Shown: positions 23,478-34,352, counted from the first letter of the stretch. The stretch is 64,000 nt of DNA from Euzebyales bacterium (GCA_036374135.1 DASUUK010000065.1:1-64000); one strand, 5' to 3'. A program made the numbers and translations. The notes: generated from the sequence alone by a model not told the origin.

Positions 23478-24289
23478 CGGCCGCGTCGGGCCCACCGGCC
23501 CTGCCCGGCCATCTCGGGCGACTGCACGACCCGCGGCCGCTGGGTGGCGGCATGATCTGCCAGGTGTGGGCCGGAACACTTGACGACGGGAGCCCGGTCG
23601 CGGTCAAGCAGGCCCCGTACGCCGTGGACGTGGAGGTCGACGGCCTGCGGGCGCTGGACGCCGCGGGCGCGCCCGTGCCCGCGGTGCTGGGTGCCGAGGG
23701 TGACGTCCTGGTCCTCCGCCACGTGCAGGGCGCCCCCGCCTGGCACGATCTCGGCGCACGGGTCGCGACCGTGCACCGGGACGGCGGCGACGGACGCTTC
23801 GGCTGGCACCGCGACAACCTGCTGGGGCGGGCGGTGCAGCCGGGCGGATGGTCCGACGACTGGTCGGCCTTCTTCGCCGAGCACCGCCTGCGGCCTCTGC
23901 TGGCCGCCGACGCGTTGCCCGGCACCGTGCGTGCCCGCATCGAACGCGCGATCGTCGGCCCACTGCCCGCGCTGCTCGGCGCGCACGAGCCGACGCCGAG
24001 CCTGGTGCACGGCGACCTGTGGAGCGGCAACATCATCGACGGTCGCTGGCTGATCGATCCCGCTGTGTGGATGGCCGACCGCGAGCTGGAGATGGCGTTC
24101 ACGGCGATGTTCGGCGGTGTGCCTGAGGCGTTCTTCAATGGGTACGACTCCGTGTGGCCGCTGCCGAGCGGCGCAGCGCAGCGTCGCCCGGCGCTGCAGC
24201 TGTATCACCTGCTGATCCACGTGTGGCACTTCGGCGCCAGCTACGTCGGCGGCGTGGTCGACAGGCTGGACCGGCTCGGATGGACGTAG
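23474..24289 (+). CDS. Fructosamine/ribulosamine 3-kinase family protein
   Basis: A 271-residue kinase of the FN3K family. Lys in GSPVAVKQAP binds ATP, the catalytic loop is LVHGDLWSGNII (about 178-189) and the DFG-like metal site is LIDPAVWMADRELEMAF. FGWHRDNLLGRAVQ is also a family hallmark. These enzymes phosphorylate sugars linked to lysines, making the adduct unstable so that it falls off. It is the last gene of the ygfZ operon, translationally coupled to the phosphatase. Bacterial members usually prefer ribulosamines or erythrulosamines. Confidence 0.9.
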   Translation: MTAASGPPALPGHLGRLHDPRPLGGGMICQVWAGTLDDGSPVAVKQAPYAVDVEVDGLRALDAAGAPVPAVLGAEGDVLVLRHVQGAPAWHDLGARVATVHRDGGDGRFGWHRDNLLGRAVQPGGWSDDWSAFFAEHRLRPLLAADALPGTVRARIERAIVGPLPALLGAHEPTPSLVHGDLWSGNIIDGRWLIDPAVWMADRELEMAFTAMFGGVPEAFFNGYDSVWPLPSGAAQRRPALQLYHLLIHVWHFGASYVGGVVDRLDRLGWT

Positions 24290-24342
24290 CGGCTCGCGGA
24301 TCCGGGCCGGCGACGGACGAGACGGGCAGGCAAGGAGACACG

Positions 24343-25053
24343 ATGTCGTCGCAGGACCAGAGCGCGGACGAGGCGGAGGCCCAGGCGCAGAGCTCCGATG
24401 GTGGACGGTCGGAGGGTGGCGACGGCCGGACCAAGCATCCCGAGCAGCAGGCCCAGGGCGACGCGCAGGAGTCCGAGGAGCGTCGCCGGGCCGAGGACAC
24501 CAGCGACGACCCCGAGCCGACGATCATCGACGTGTACGTCGAGATCCCCAAGGGCTCACGCAACAAGTACGAATGGGACACCGAGACCGGCCGGTTCCGG
24601 CTCGACCGCAAGCTGTTCACCGCCGTGCAGTACCCGGGCGACTACGGCTTCGTCGCCGAGGCCTGGGGTGAGGACGGTGACCCGCTCGACGCGCTGGTCA
24701 TCCTCGGCGACCCGACGTTCCCCGGCTGTGTGATCTCGGCGCGCGTGGTCGGCGTGTTCTACATGACCGACGACAAGGGCCGCGACACCAAGATCATCAC
24801 CGTGCCCAGCAAGGACCCGGCCTGGGAGTTCATCAAGGAACTGGACGACGTTCCCGACCACCTGCTCAACGAGATCTCACACTTCTTCTCGATCTACAAG
24901 GACCTCGAGCAGAAGAAGGTGACGGTCGACGGGTTCGGCTCGCGCCAGCGGGCGCTCGAGGAGCTCGAACGAGACTTCGAGCGCTACCGCAACCTCGAGG
25001 AGCCGCAGCCCGTCATGCCCTGGACGCCCTACGTGCCGGGCAGGCCCACGTAG
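24343..25053 (+). CDS. ppa: Inorganic pyrophosphatase with acidic N-terminal extension
   Basis: A 236-residue family I pyrophosphatase; AAGGAG sits 5 bases before ATG 24343. The catalytic domain starts near residue 65: VEIPKGSRNKYEWD, YPGDYGFV, and the metal-binding DGDPLDALVI, then SKDPAWEF and DLEQKKVTVDGF. It hydrolyses pyrophosphate to phosphate in the cytoplasm and so drives biosynthetic reactions. The first 60 residues are Glu/Gln/Asp-rich, probably disordered, and unusual for the family, whose members are about 165-175 residues. Confidence 0.94.
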   Translation: MSSQDQSADEAEAQAQSSDGGRSEGGDGRTKHPEQQAQGDAQESEERRRAEDTSDDPEPTIIDVYVEIPKGSRNKYEWDTETGRFRLDRKLFTAVQYPGDYGFVAEAWGEDGDPLDALVILGDPTFPGCVISARVVGVFYMTDDKGRDTKIITVPSKDPAWEFIKELDDVPDHLLNEISHFFSIYKDLEQKKVTVDGFGSRQRALEELERDFERYRNLEEPQPVMPWTPYVPGRPT

Positions 25054-25115
25054 TCATCGGCGTCGCGGCCGCTCGAGGTCCGGCGAGGCAACCGACACCG
25101 GCCGCCGGCACGCGC

Positions 25116-25134
25116 CGCCACGCTGAAGGTGGCG
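25116..25134. terminator. Small hairpin between convergent genes
   Basis: CGCCAC (25116-25121) and GTGGCG (25129-25134) form a 6-bp stem with a 7-base loop, five bases from the hppD stop and downstream of the pyrophosphatase gene. It is weak and lacks a T-run. Confidence 0.3.
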
Positions 25135-25138
25135 ACCG

Positions 25139-26470
<1,332 letters not shown>

Positions 26471-26938
26471 ATGGTCGACCGCCTGGATGCAGAGATCCTG
26501 ACGTTGTTCGACACCGAGCCCCGCATCAGCGTGCTCGAGGCGTCACGCCGTCTCGGCGTCGCCCGCGCGACCGTCCAGGCGCGGCTGCGGCGTCTCGAAC
26601 GTGATGGGACGCTCCAGGGGTTCGGACCTGATCTGGACGTCGCCGGCCTGGGTCATCCCGTGACCGCGTTCTGCACGCTCGAGATCCGGCAGGGGCTCGG
26701 CCACGATGCGGTGACGCGTCACCTGACCGATATCCCCGAGGTGCTCGAGGCCCACACCGTCACGGGCCCCGGCGACCTGCTCGTCCGCGTGGCAGCCCGG
26801 TCCAACAGCGATCTGCAACGAGTCATCGATCGGGTCGTCGCCGACGACTCGGTCGTGCGGATCGCGACCACCATCGTGCTGCGGACCCTGATCGCCCACC
26901 GCACGGTGCCGTTGCTGCGCTCCTCGATCGAGGACTAG
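26471..26938 (+). CDS. Lrp/AsnC-family transcriptional regulator
   Basis: A 155-residue regulator; GGAGGG (26462-26467) precedes ATG 26471. The helix-turn-helix (about 2-55) reads LDAEILTLFDTEPRISVLEASRRLG then ATVQARLRRLERDG, and the C-terminal ligand-binding RAM domain contains VLEAHTVTGPGDLLVRVAARS. Lrp proteins form octamers and sense amino acids. Divergent placement from hppD suggests it controls tyrosine catabolism in response to an aromatic amino acid or keto acid. Confidence 0.9.
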   Translation: MVDRLDAEILTLFDTEPRISVLEASRRLGVARATVQARLRRLERDGTLQGFGPDLDVAGLGHPVTAFCTLEIRQGLGHDAVTRHLTDIPEVLEAHTVTGPGDLLVRVAARSNSDLQRVIDRVVADDSVVRIATTIVLRTLIAHRTVPLLRSSIED

Positions 26939-27006
26939 TCGTGACCCGTTCGGAGCATGGTGTCCTGCGGATGGTGACACGGGTCGGGCGAGCACGGTGA
27001 GGTCTG

Positions 27007-28491
27007 ATGGCAGACGCGGTGGACCGCGAGCAGTTCTCGGAGCACGAGTACGAGCGGATGCGCGAGAAGCTCGACCAGTGCCTGATGGCACTCGACGTCC
27101 TGCTGTCAACGCCCGGCTTCGGCGAGGGCGAGCAGACGATGGGCGCAGAACTGGAGCTGTTCATCGTCGATGACGAGCGAGCGCCGCTGCTCTCCAACGC
27201 CGAGGTGCACGACCGCATCACCGACGGGCGGCTGACCAAGGAGGTCAACCGCTGCAACCTCGAGGGAAACATGACCCCGCTGCCGCTGGCGGGAGCCCCG
27301 TTCGCTGCGATGCATGCAGAGATGGACGAGGTCTACGCCATCGTCGACGCCGCCGCCGCGGACCTCGGGGGCGCCGCGGTCGCCATCGGCACGCTGCCCA
27401 CGATGCGCGTCGGCGACCTGGGTCCGTCGTCGGTCACCGACGAAGCGCGCTACAAGGCACTCGATCACCGCCTCCGGGTGCTGCGGTCCGAGCCCTACCG
27501 CATCGACATCTCCGGCGACGACCACCTGGTCGCCGAAGCCGACGATGTCTCGCTCGAGGGTGCGAACACATCGTTCCAGCTGCACATCCGGGTGGCCCCC
27601 GGACGGTTCGTCGACCTGTACAACGCCGCGCAGCTCGCGACGGCGCCCGCACTGGCGATCGCGGGCAACTCGCCGTTCTTCCTGGAGCACCGGCTGTGGG
27701 ACGAGACGCGGATCGCACTGTTCAAACAGTCGGTTGACTTCCGTGACGGTCACCGTCGGCGCACGCTGCCGTCACGCGTGTCGTTCGGTTCGCGGTGGCT
27801 GGAGCGCCACGCGATGGAAGCCTTCGCCGACGCGGTCCGCACCCACGAGCCGCTGCTGCCCATCCTGTCGGACGAGGATCCCCGCGCCGCGGTGCACGTC
27901 GGGTCGATCCCAGGCCTGGACGAGCTGCGCATGCACCTCGGATCGATCTGGACCTGGAATCGCGCGGTGTACGACCCGGGCGCTGGCGGTCACCTGCGCG
28001 TGGAGCTGCGAGCGTTGCCCGCCGGGCCGACGTCGGTCGACATGGTGGCCAACGCCGCCTTCGCCCTCGGCCTGACGTTGGCGGCCATGCCCGAGATCAA
28101 CGCATGGACGACGATGCTCCCGTTCGAGCAGGCCCGCGACAACTTCCTCGCCGCGGCCAGGGACGGCATCGACGCCACGCTGGCGTCCCCGTTCAACCGC
28201 ACCGGACTCGAGCGTATCGGCGCCCGCGAGCTGGCACTGCAGCTGCTGGAACCCGCCCGGCAGGCCCTGCTCGACCACGGGGTCGAGGCCGGCGATGTCG
28301 ACGACCTGTTCGCCCTGCTCGACGCCCGCGTCAACACGGGACGCACCGGCGCCCGGTGGCAGCACCACGCCACGGCAGCCCTCGAACCGCGGCTCGGCCG
28401 CGCGCGGGCCCTGGTCGCGATGACCGACCGCTACATCGACGCCATGCGCACCGGGGAACCGGTCCACACCTGGCCGATGCCCGCCGCCTGA
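27007..28491 (+). CDS. GCS2-family carboxylate-amine ligase (glutamate-cysteine ligase-like)
   Basis: A 494-residue ATP-dependent ligase of the GCS2 superfamily. The acidic metal/ATP site is GAELELFIVDD (about 46-56), followed by NRCNLEGNMTPLPL, SFQLHIRVAPGRFVDLYNAAQ and HLRVELRALPAGPTSVDM. Family members join an amino-acid amine to the gamma-carboxyl of glutamate. A mycothiol producer does not need glutathione, and no partner gene for glutathione or ergothioneine synthesis is nearby, so the substrate is open. GAGG lies 6 bases before ATG 27007. Confidence 0.8.
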   Translation: MADAVDREQFSEHEYERMREKLDQCLMALDVLLSTPGFGEGEQTMGAELELFIVDDERAPLLSNAEVHDRITDGRLTKEVNRCNLEGNMTPLPLAGAPFAAMHAEMDEVYAIVDAAAADLGGAAVAIGTLPTMRVGDLGPSSVTDEARYKALDHRLRVLRSEPYRIDISGDDHLVAEADDVSLEGANTSFQLHIRVAPGRFVDLYNAAQLATAPALAIAGNSPFFLEHRLWDETRIALFKQSVDFRDGHRRRTLPSRVSFGSRWLERHAMEAFADAVRTHEPLLPILSDEDPRAAVHVGSIPGLDELRMHLGSIWTWNRAVYDPGAGGHLRVELRALPAGPTSVDMVANAAFALGLTLAAMPEINAWTTMLPFEQARDNFLAAARDGIDATLASPFNRTGLERIGARELALQLLEPARQALLDHGVEAGDVDDLFALLDARVNTGRTGARWQHHATAALEPRLGRARALVAMTDRYIDAMRTGEPVHTWPMPAA

Positions 28492-28543
28492 CCGACCGCG
28501 GTCCGGACCCGCCGATGTGTGCGCCGACGTCGGAGAGCGTGGG

Positions 28544-29713
28544 CTACCGGGTGATGCCGATGCCACGTTTGCGCAACTGGTCCGTGATGATCATGCGCTG
28601 GATCTCCGACGGCCCCTCCCAGATGCGGTCGACGCGCAGTTCACGGTAGAAGCGCTCGGCGACGTTCTCCCGCATGGAGCCGCGGCCACCGAAGATCTGC
28701 ACCGCGCGGTCGGCGACCCGATTGGCCATCTCGGATGCGTACAGCTTGACCATCGAGCAATGCGCGTGCTGGCGCTTGACGTCGGCTCCGGCGTCCATCT
28801 CGGCGGCCGTGCGATAGGTCATGAGACGAGCCGCCCACAACTCGGTCACGGCGTCGGCGAGCATGAACGCCGGAGCCTGGTGGTCGAGCAGGGCACGACC
28901 GAAGGTCTGCCGCTGTTCGGCGAACGCCGAGACCTCCTCGATCAAGCGGTCGGCGGCGCCGCAGCAGCGTGCGGCGATCATCAGACGTTCGTAGCGGAAC
29001 CACTCGTGGGTCCAACGCATGCCGTCGTCGAGCGCGCCGACGAGGGCGTCGTCGCCGACCCGGACATCGTCGAACGCGATCACCGGATGCTCGTGGGCCG
29101 ACACCTGCGCATACATCGGCGTGCGGACCACCCGGATGCCGGCTGCGTCGAGGTCGACGGCGAACAGTGCGTGGGCACCCGCGTGCGGTCCGTCGGCCAC
29201 CTTGGCCTGGAACAGGCACCAGTCCGACAGGTTGGCCGACGTCACGTGCCACTTCTCGCCGCGCAGCACCCAGCCGCCGTCGACACGGGAGGCCGTCGCG
29301 GCGATGCCGTCGACGTCGGAGCCGGCACCCTCCTCGGTGATCGCGTAGCACTCGTGGCGCTCACCGCGGAACGTCGGCAGCACCCAGCGATCGAGCTGCT
29401 GCGGTGTGGCGACCTCCGCCAGCCAGCGCGGCGGCGTGGTCACGATCCAGCCCAGCGTGTTGGTCACGCGGCCGATCTGCTCGGACACCAGTGCCTGCTG
29501 CAACACGGAGTAGCCCGGGCCGCCGTACCCGGCCGGCACGCTGATGCCGAGCAGCCCGAGCTCGGCGGCCCGGCGACGCTGGCGGTCCAGCACCTCGTCG
29601 GGCAGGTGCCCGCCGTGCAGTTCCGCCTCGACCTCGTACGGGATCAGCTCGGCGTCGACGAACGCCCGCGTCCGCTCCTGCAGGTCCAGATCGTCGGTCG
29701 ACAGCACGTCCAT
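28544..29713 (-). CDS. Acyl-CoA dehydrogenase 1
   Basis: A 389-residue flavin enzyme oxidising an acyl-CoA to the 2,3-enoyl-CoA. Visible are the FAD/substrate segment CYAITEEGAGSDVDGI, the WHVTSANLSDW loop, RQTFGRALLDHQ, IFGGRGSMRENVAE and the C-terminal RIWEGPSEIQR with the usual catalytic Glu. It is the last gene of an operon with the FAD oxidoreductase and the ADP-forming synthetase, 11 bases after the latter. It is probably under the TetR operator at 33548. A paralogue is at 47920. Confidence 0.88.
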   Translation of the reverse strand: MDVLSTDDLDLQERTRAFVDAELIPYEVEAELHGGHLPDEVLDRQRRRAAELGLLGISVPAGYGGPGYSVLQQALVSEQIGRVTNTLGWIVTTPPRWLAEVATPQQLDRWVLPTFRGERHECYAITEEGAGSDVDGIAATASRVDGGWVLRGEKWHVTSANLSDWCLFQAKVADGPHAGAHALFAVDLDAAGIRVVRTPMYAQVSAHEHPVIAFDDVRVGDDALVGALDDGMRWTHEWFRYERLMIAARCCGAADRLIEEVSAFAEQRQTFGRALLDHQAPAFMLADAVTELWAARLMTYRTAAEMDAGADVKRQHAHCSMVKLYASEMANRVADRAVQIFGGRGSMRENVAERFYRELRVDRIWEGPSEIQRMIITDQLRKRGIGITR

Positions 29714-29724
29714 CGGCGCTCACC

Positions 29725-31869
29725 TCACCTCTCTCCGACCTCCGCCGCGTCCGCGACGGCCGGGACCACCAGTGCGTCGACCGCCACGCAGCCGTCGGCT
29801 CGACAGACCAACGGGTTGATGTCCACGGCGGTCAGCAGATCGCCGAGGTCGACCGCGACCTGCGACAGCGCGGCGATGGTCGCGGCCACGCCAGCGAGAT
29901 CGACCGCAGGTCCACCACGCACGCCACGCAGCACCGGCGCCAGCACCAGGTCGTCGAGGAGGCGGCGAGCGCGGGCAGGACCGACCGGCGGGAGCGCAAC
30001 GCGGCGGTCTTCGATGATCTCGACCAGCACACCACCGGCGCCGACGACGAGCAGCGGGCCGAACGCCGGATCGACGGTGACGCCGAGCGCCAACTCGACG
30101 CCTGGCGGGGTCATCGCCGCGACCGTCACGTCACGCCCGAGCCGAGCGGCCACCTGGTCATAGGCGGCGCGGACCGCCGCTGCATCGCCGAGCCCGAGGT
30201 GGACGCCGCCGAGGTCGGTCTTGTGACCGATCCCTGGTGCTGCGGTCTTGACCGCCACCGGGTAGCCGAGGTCCGCGGCCGCCCTGACGGCGTCATCAGC
30301 GGTGTCGGCACGGCGGTGCGCAACGACCGGCACTCCATGCTCAGCCAGGAGCGCGAGTGCGTCCGCCTCGTCCCACACCGCCCGGTCGCGCAGCCGGCTG
30401 CGCCAGCGCTCCCGCACCTCGGGGTCGCCGACCGCGGGCACCGTCTCCGGCGCGGGCGATCGCCGGTCACGGCGGGCCAGCAGGTGCGAGAGCGCCGCCA
30501 GTCCCGTCGCCGTCCCCTCGAGCACGACGATCCCATCGGAGCGCAACTGATCGGCGACGACCGGATTGACCGCGCCGGCCACGTTGGCCAGGACGACCAC
30601 CGGCTTGTCGGTCCCGGCATGCAGTTCGCGGGCGATGCGCGGGTAGCTGTCGTCGTCGCGGTCCGGCAAGTCGACGCAGAAGGCCAGCACGGCCGTGTCG
30701 GGGTCTCGCAACAGTGCCGTGCCGCACGCCATGAACACGTCGTGGAACCCGACGCTGCTGCCCCACACGTCCAGCGGGTTCGTGGCAGGCAGGCCAGGGT
30801 CGAGGACCGCGGCCAACGCCGCGCGGGTCCGCGGCGCCAGCTCCGCCAGCGGCACGCCGCCGTCGAGCGCGAGGTCCAGCACGTGGGCCCGCTCGCCACC
30901 GGAGTCGTGCATGACCGCGAGCCCACCGGGTGCTGCGGCGCGATCCATCGCCAGTACGGCGGCGGTGTCGAGCAGCTCATCGATCGTGCGCACCCGGTGC
31001 ACCCCGTAGGCGTCGAACACCGCCTCGTACGCGCCGTCGGCCCCCGCCAACGCACCGGAGTGGGCTGTGACCAGGGCACGGGACTCGGCGTGGCGACCGA
31101 CGGTCAACGCCACCACGGCGACGTCGCGGCGCCGGGCCTCGGCGAGCGCGGCGACGAACCCGTCCGGATCGCGGACCGTCTCGCAGAACAGCGCCACCAC
31201 CCGCGTCGTGGCTCGCGCAACGGCGTAGCGCAGATAGTCGGCCATGGTGGTGACCAGTTCCTGGCCCGTCGAGACCGCCAGGTTGAACCGCACGCCCCGT
31301 CGGTTGTGGAGCATCGACGTGAACAGCGAACCGGAATGCGTCAGCAGCGCGACCGGACCGGGCGCCAGGTCCAACGGTTGGTCGTAACCGGTCGCCCGAA
31401 GCCCGACGTCGAGGTGGACGAACCCCATACTGTTCGGGCCGCACAGTGCCATGCCCGCCGTGCGGGCGATCGCCGCGAGGCGCGACGGCAGCGGCGTGAC
31501 TCCCGCGTCGTGCTCGTGGGCACTGGCGAAGACGACGGCTGCCCGTACACCCGTCTCGGCGGCGGACTCGAGCTGCGCTTCGAGCCGCCGCGCGCCGACA
31601 GCCAGCACCACCAGATCGACCGTTGCGCCGATGTCCTCCAGCGTGGGGGCGCACGGGAGACCGCACACGTCGTCGTGGCGCGGGTTGACGGGGTGCACGG
31701 CGCCCGTGAACCCCCCGCCTAGCAGCTGGTCCATGGCGAGGCGACCGACCGCACCGGGTCGCGGACTGGCACCGACGACCGCGACCGACCGCGCATCGAG
31801 CAGCGGCTGCAGCGCACTGTGCCCTGCGACGTCCACGGTCGCAGTCTCGCCGATCGCCGCGCGCGTCAC
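29725..31869 (-). CDS. ADP-forming acyl-CoA synthetase 1 (fused alpha-beta)
   Basis: A 714-residue single-chain ACD. Order: CoA-binding Rossmann domain (SVAVVGASPRPGAVGRLA, GPNSMGF), succinyl-CoA-ligase-like domains with the phosphorylated His in AHSGALAG (near 265), then the ATP-grasp domain (LGYPVAVKTAAPGIGHKTDLGGVHLGL, shortened here). It makes an acyl-CoA from acid, CoA and ATP, releasing ADP. GTG 31869 overlaps the FAD oxidoreductase stop. Together with the dehydrogenase downstream it would activate and desaturate a carboxylic acid, probably made from an imported amine. Confidence 0.87.
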   Translation of the reverse strand: MTRAAIGETATVDVAGHSALQPLLDARSVAVVGASPRPGAVGRLAMDQLLGGGFTGAVHPVNPRHDDVCGLPCAPTLEDIGATVDLVVLAVGARRLEAQLESAAETGVRAAVVFASAHEHDAGVTPLPSRLAAIARTAGMALCGPNSMGFVHLDVGLRATGYDQPLDLAPGPVALLTHSGSLFTSMLHNRRGVRFNLAVSTGQELVTTMADYLRYAVARATTRVVALFCETVRDPDGFVAALAEARRRDVAVVALTVGRHAESRALVTAHSGALAGADGAYEAVFDAYGVHRVRTIDELLDTAAVLAMDRAAAPGGLAVMHDSGGERAHVLDLALDGGVPLAELAPRTRAALAAVLDPGLPATNPLDVWGSSVGFHDVFMACGTALLRDPDTAVLAFCVDLPDRDDDSYPRIARELHAGTDKPVVVLANVAGAVNPVVADQLRSDGIVVLEGTATGLAALSHLLARRDRRSPAPETVPAVGDPEVRERWRSRLRDRAVWDEADALALLAEHGVPVVAHRRADTADDAVRAAADLGYPVAVKTAAPGIGHKTDLGGVHLGLGDAAAVRAAYDQVAARLGRDVTVAAMTPPGVELALGVTVDPAFGPLLVVGAGGVLVEIIEDRRVALPPVGPARARRLLDDLVLAPVLRGVRGGPAVDLAGVAATIAALSQVAVDLGDLLTAVDINPLVCRADGCVAVDALVVPAVADAAEVGER

Positions 31870-33536
31870 GAAGCCGCTGCGCGCCCGCGACCGTCATCGC
31901 GCGCCGGCACGAATCGCCGGCGTCGGCGTGCGGCCCTCGTACGGTCGCTGATGATCTGACGCACGGCCAGCATCGCGGGGATCCCGCACACCCCACCACC
32001 GGCGTGCGTGGCCGACGAGGCCTGGTACAGCCCGACGATGGGGGACCGGTAGTCGGCGTGGCCGGCGGCCGGGCGCATGTGGAACAGCTGGTTGGCGGAC
32101 AGCTCACCGTGGAAGATGTTGCCGCCGACGAGTCCGAGCTCGTCGGCCATGTCCTTCGGACCCAGCACCTGCCGATGGACGATCGCGTCGGCGAAGTTCG
32201 GCGCGAGCTCCGTGTACCCGGCGATGACCCGGTCGGCGTACGCCTCGAGCGCGTCCCGGTCCTGCTCGTCGGCCCAGGTCGCGGGCACCCACTGCGTGAA
32301 CAGCGACATGATGTGGTACCCGTCCGGACACAGCGTGCGGTCGAACACCGTCGGGATGACACCGTCGGAGAACGGACGGGCGGCAGGTCGCCCGGCACGC
32401 GCCTCCTGGAACGCGTCCTCGAGGTAGTCGATGGAGTGGCTGAGCTCGATGGCACCGCCGTGGTGCACACCGGCGGTGGTACCCGGATCAGCGATGAAGT
32501 CCGGCAGTGCCGACAGGGCCAGGTTGATCTTGACCGTGCCGGACCGCGACCTCCACCGGGTGATGGCCTCGACGAAGTCGGCCGGCAGGTCGCGCGCGTC
32601 GATCTGGCGCAGGAACGTGATCTGGGGGTGGATGGTGGTGACGACGGTCGACGCGTACAGCTCCTCGCCGCCTTCCAGCACGACGCCCGTCGCGCGGCCG
32701 TCACGAATGAGCACCCGCTCGACGGGCGCATGCAGGCGCACCTCGGCACCGGCCGAGACGGCGGACGCATGGATCGCGTCGGACACTGCTCCCATGCCAC
32801 CCTCGGGGTATCCCCACGAGCCGAGGCCGACGCCGACATCGCCGATCTCGTGGTGGGCGAGCACGTAGGCGGTGCCGGGGGCGCGTGGACCTGCCCACGT
32901 GCCGATCACACCGTCGACAGCGAGCGCGGCCTTGACCTGCTCGGACTCGAACCAGTCGTCGAGCAGGTCACCGATGCTCATCGTGAGCAGCCGGGTGACG
33001 TCGCCGATGCGGCGGCTGTCCAGCCCGCGCAGGCGCCAGAGCAGCTTGAGCTGGTCGACCAGATCCTGGGGATCGCGCGAGCCCAGCCTGGGCGGGACGG
33101 TCAGCAGCAGGGGCGCGAGCACGTCGGCGATGCCGCCCAGCCACTCCTTCCACCGAGGGTAGGCGGACGCGTCACGCGCGCTGAACCGCTTGATGGCAGC
33201 CGTGTCGCTGGCCACGTCCTCCGAGCCGATCGTCAGCGAGCCGCCGTCGGGGAACGCGACGTAGTACGGGCCCATCGGGTGCACCTTGTACCCGTGGCGC
33301 GCGAGCTCGAGGTCGCGGATGATCTCCCCGGGCATGAGGCTCATCACGTACGAGTACGTCGTCACCTTGAACTCGGGCGCGTCGGGCCACGGTGCATCCG
33401 TCGCCGCGGCGCCACCGACCTTGTGACGGGCCTCGCACACGACGACCCGCGCCCCGCTGCGCGCGAGGTAGGCGGCGGCGACCAACCCGTTGTGGCCCCC
33501 GCCGATGACGACCGCGTCGTAGCCGTTCGTCCGCAT
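31866..33536 (-). CDS. FAD-dependent oxidoreductase, PYROXD2/CrtI-like
   Basis: A 556-residue flavoprotein. ATG 33536 was chosen because AGAGG lies 7 bases upstream and the dinucleotide-binding motif follows at once: VVIGGGHNGLVAAAYLARSG, then VCEARHKVGGAA. C-terminal family segments are LYQASSATHAGGGVCGIPAM and NIFHGELSANQLFHMRP. The fold is that of phytoene-desaturase/amine-oxidase relatives, with unknown substrate. It is first in the operon with synthetase 1 and dehydrogenase 1. A palindromic operator (33548-33563) lies directly in front of its ribosome-binding site. Confidence 0.82.
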   Translation of the reverse strand: MRTNGYDAVVIGGGHNGLVAAAYLARSGARVVVCEARHKVGGAAATDAPWPDAPEFKVTTYSYVMSLMPGEIIRDLELARHGYKVHPMGPYYVAFPDGGSLTIGSEDVASDTAAIKRFSARDASAYPRWKEWLGGIADVLAPLLLTVPPRLGSRDPQDLVDQLKLLWRLRGLDSRRIGDVTRLLTMSIGDLLDDWFESEQVKAALAVDGVIGTWAGPRAPGTAYVLAHHEIGDVGVGLGSWGYPEGGMGAVSDAIHASAVSAGAEVRLHAPVERVLIRDGRATGVVLEGGEELYASTVVTTIHPQITFLRQIDARDLPADFVEAITRWRSRSGTVKINLALSALPDFIADPGTTAGVHHGGAIELSHSIDYLEDAFQEARAGRPAARPFSDGVIPTVFDRTLCPDGYHIMSLFTQWVPATWADEQDRDALEAYADRVIAGYTELAPNFADAIVHRQVLGPKDMADELGLVGGNIFHGELSANQLFHMRPAAGHADYRSPIVGLYQASSATHAGGGVCGIPAMLAVRQIISDRTRAARRRRRFVPARDDGRGRAAAS

Positions 33537-33547
33537 GCGCAATCCTC

Positions 33548-33563
33548 TTGAGTCGCCATTCAA
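33548..33563. promoter_or_regulatory. Palindromic operator, site 1
   Basis: TTGAG-TCGCCA-TTCAA, a copy of the TTGAA-N6-TTCAA pattern with one mismatch. It lies 12 bases upstream of the FAD oxidoreductase start and next to its ribosome-binding site, a position where a bound repressor would block expression. The tetR gene starts about 150 bases away on the other strand. Confidence 0.6.
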
Positions 33564-33681
33564 ACTTGTTGGAGCGTAGCCGACCGTCGCCGGCATGCGG
33601 AAGGTCTGCGAGTCGGCGAGCTCGCGCCTGTGCGGGCGATCCCAGCCGTCGGTGCAGGTTGACGTCCTTCGGTCCGTTGTC

Positions 33682-33697
33682 TTGAATACAGAATCAA
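33682..33697. promoter_or_regulatory. Palindromic operator, site 2 (in front of tetR)
   Basis: TTGAA-TACAGA-ATCAA, within the slightly longer CTTGA...TCAAG inverted repeat (33681-33698). It ends 19 bases before the TTG start of the TetR gene, consistent with autorepression. Confidence 0.6.
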
Positions 33698-33716
33698 GGA
33701 CCTACGGAGACGATCG

Positions 33717-34352
33717 TTGGCTTCACGACCCGCGCAACACGAGCAACGTCGGCAGCAGATCCTCGACGCGGCAGCTCACGTCATCAGCGACCGGGGACTG
33801 TGCGAGGCGAGGATCACAGACATCGCCGAGGCCGCCGCGATGAGCACCGGGCTGATCCTGTACTACTTCGACAGCAAGGACCGCCTGCTCGCCGAGGCGC
33901 TCGCGGCAGCCGAGGACGCGTTCTACCTGCACACCTTCCGCGCGATCTCGGCGATCGACGACCCGCGGCGGCAGCTGGCCGAGCTGATCGCCGGGTCGTG
34001 CCCGTCGACACCTGACGCCCACGATGGCGTGGACGCCGAGTGGCGGCTCTGGGTGGAGCTGTGGGCACGCGCGTTGCACGATCCCGACGTCGCCCGACGT
34101 CGCGCGGCACTGGATCGGAGGTGGCGTTCGACCATCGCCGACGTCGTGCGCTCCGGGCAGCGCCGCGCCGTCTTCGCGACGGTGATCGATCCCCATGAGT
34201 TCGCACTCGAGCTCGCCGCGCTCATGGACGGCCTCGCGCTCCAGGTCGCGCTGGACGACGCAGACGTCGACGGCGCCCACATGCTGTCGGTGTCGCTGGC
34301 CCATGCAATGCGCCGCCTCGACTTCCAGCTCGATGAGGTGACGACCCACTGA
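33717..34352 (+). CDS. TetR-family transcriptional regulator
   Basis: A 211-residue repressor from TTG 33717, with GGAG 7 bases upstream. The N-terminal helix-turn-helix spans about 10-55: RRQQILDAAAHVISDRG, ITDIAEAAAMSTGLILYYF, DSKDRLLAEAL. The C-terminal ligand domain includes WRLWVELWARALHDPDVA, as in BetI-like regulators. It is followed after 17 bases by the binding-protein gene, so tetR and potDBC-like genes form one operon. It is the best candidate to bind the four TTGAA-N6-TTCAA-like sites at 33548, 33682, 40190 and 42682. Confidence 0.88.
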   Translation: MASRPAQHEQRRQQILDAAAHVISDRGLCEARITDIAEAAAMSTGLILYYFDSKDRLLAEALAAAEDAFYLHTFRAISAIDDPRRQLAELIAGSCPSTPDAHDGVDAEWRLWVELWARALHDPDVARRRAALDRRWRSTIADVVRSGQRRAVFATVIDPHEFALELAALMDGLALQVALDDADVDGAHMLSVSLAHAMRRLDFQLDEVTTH

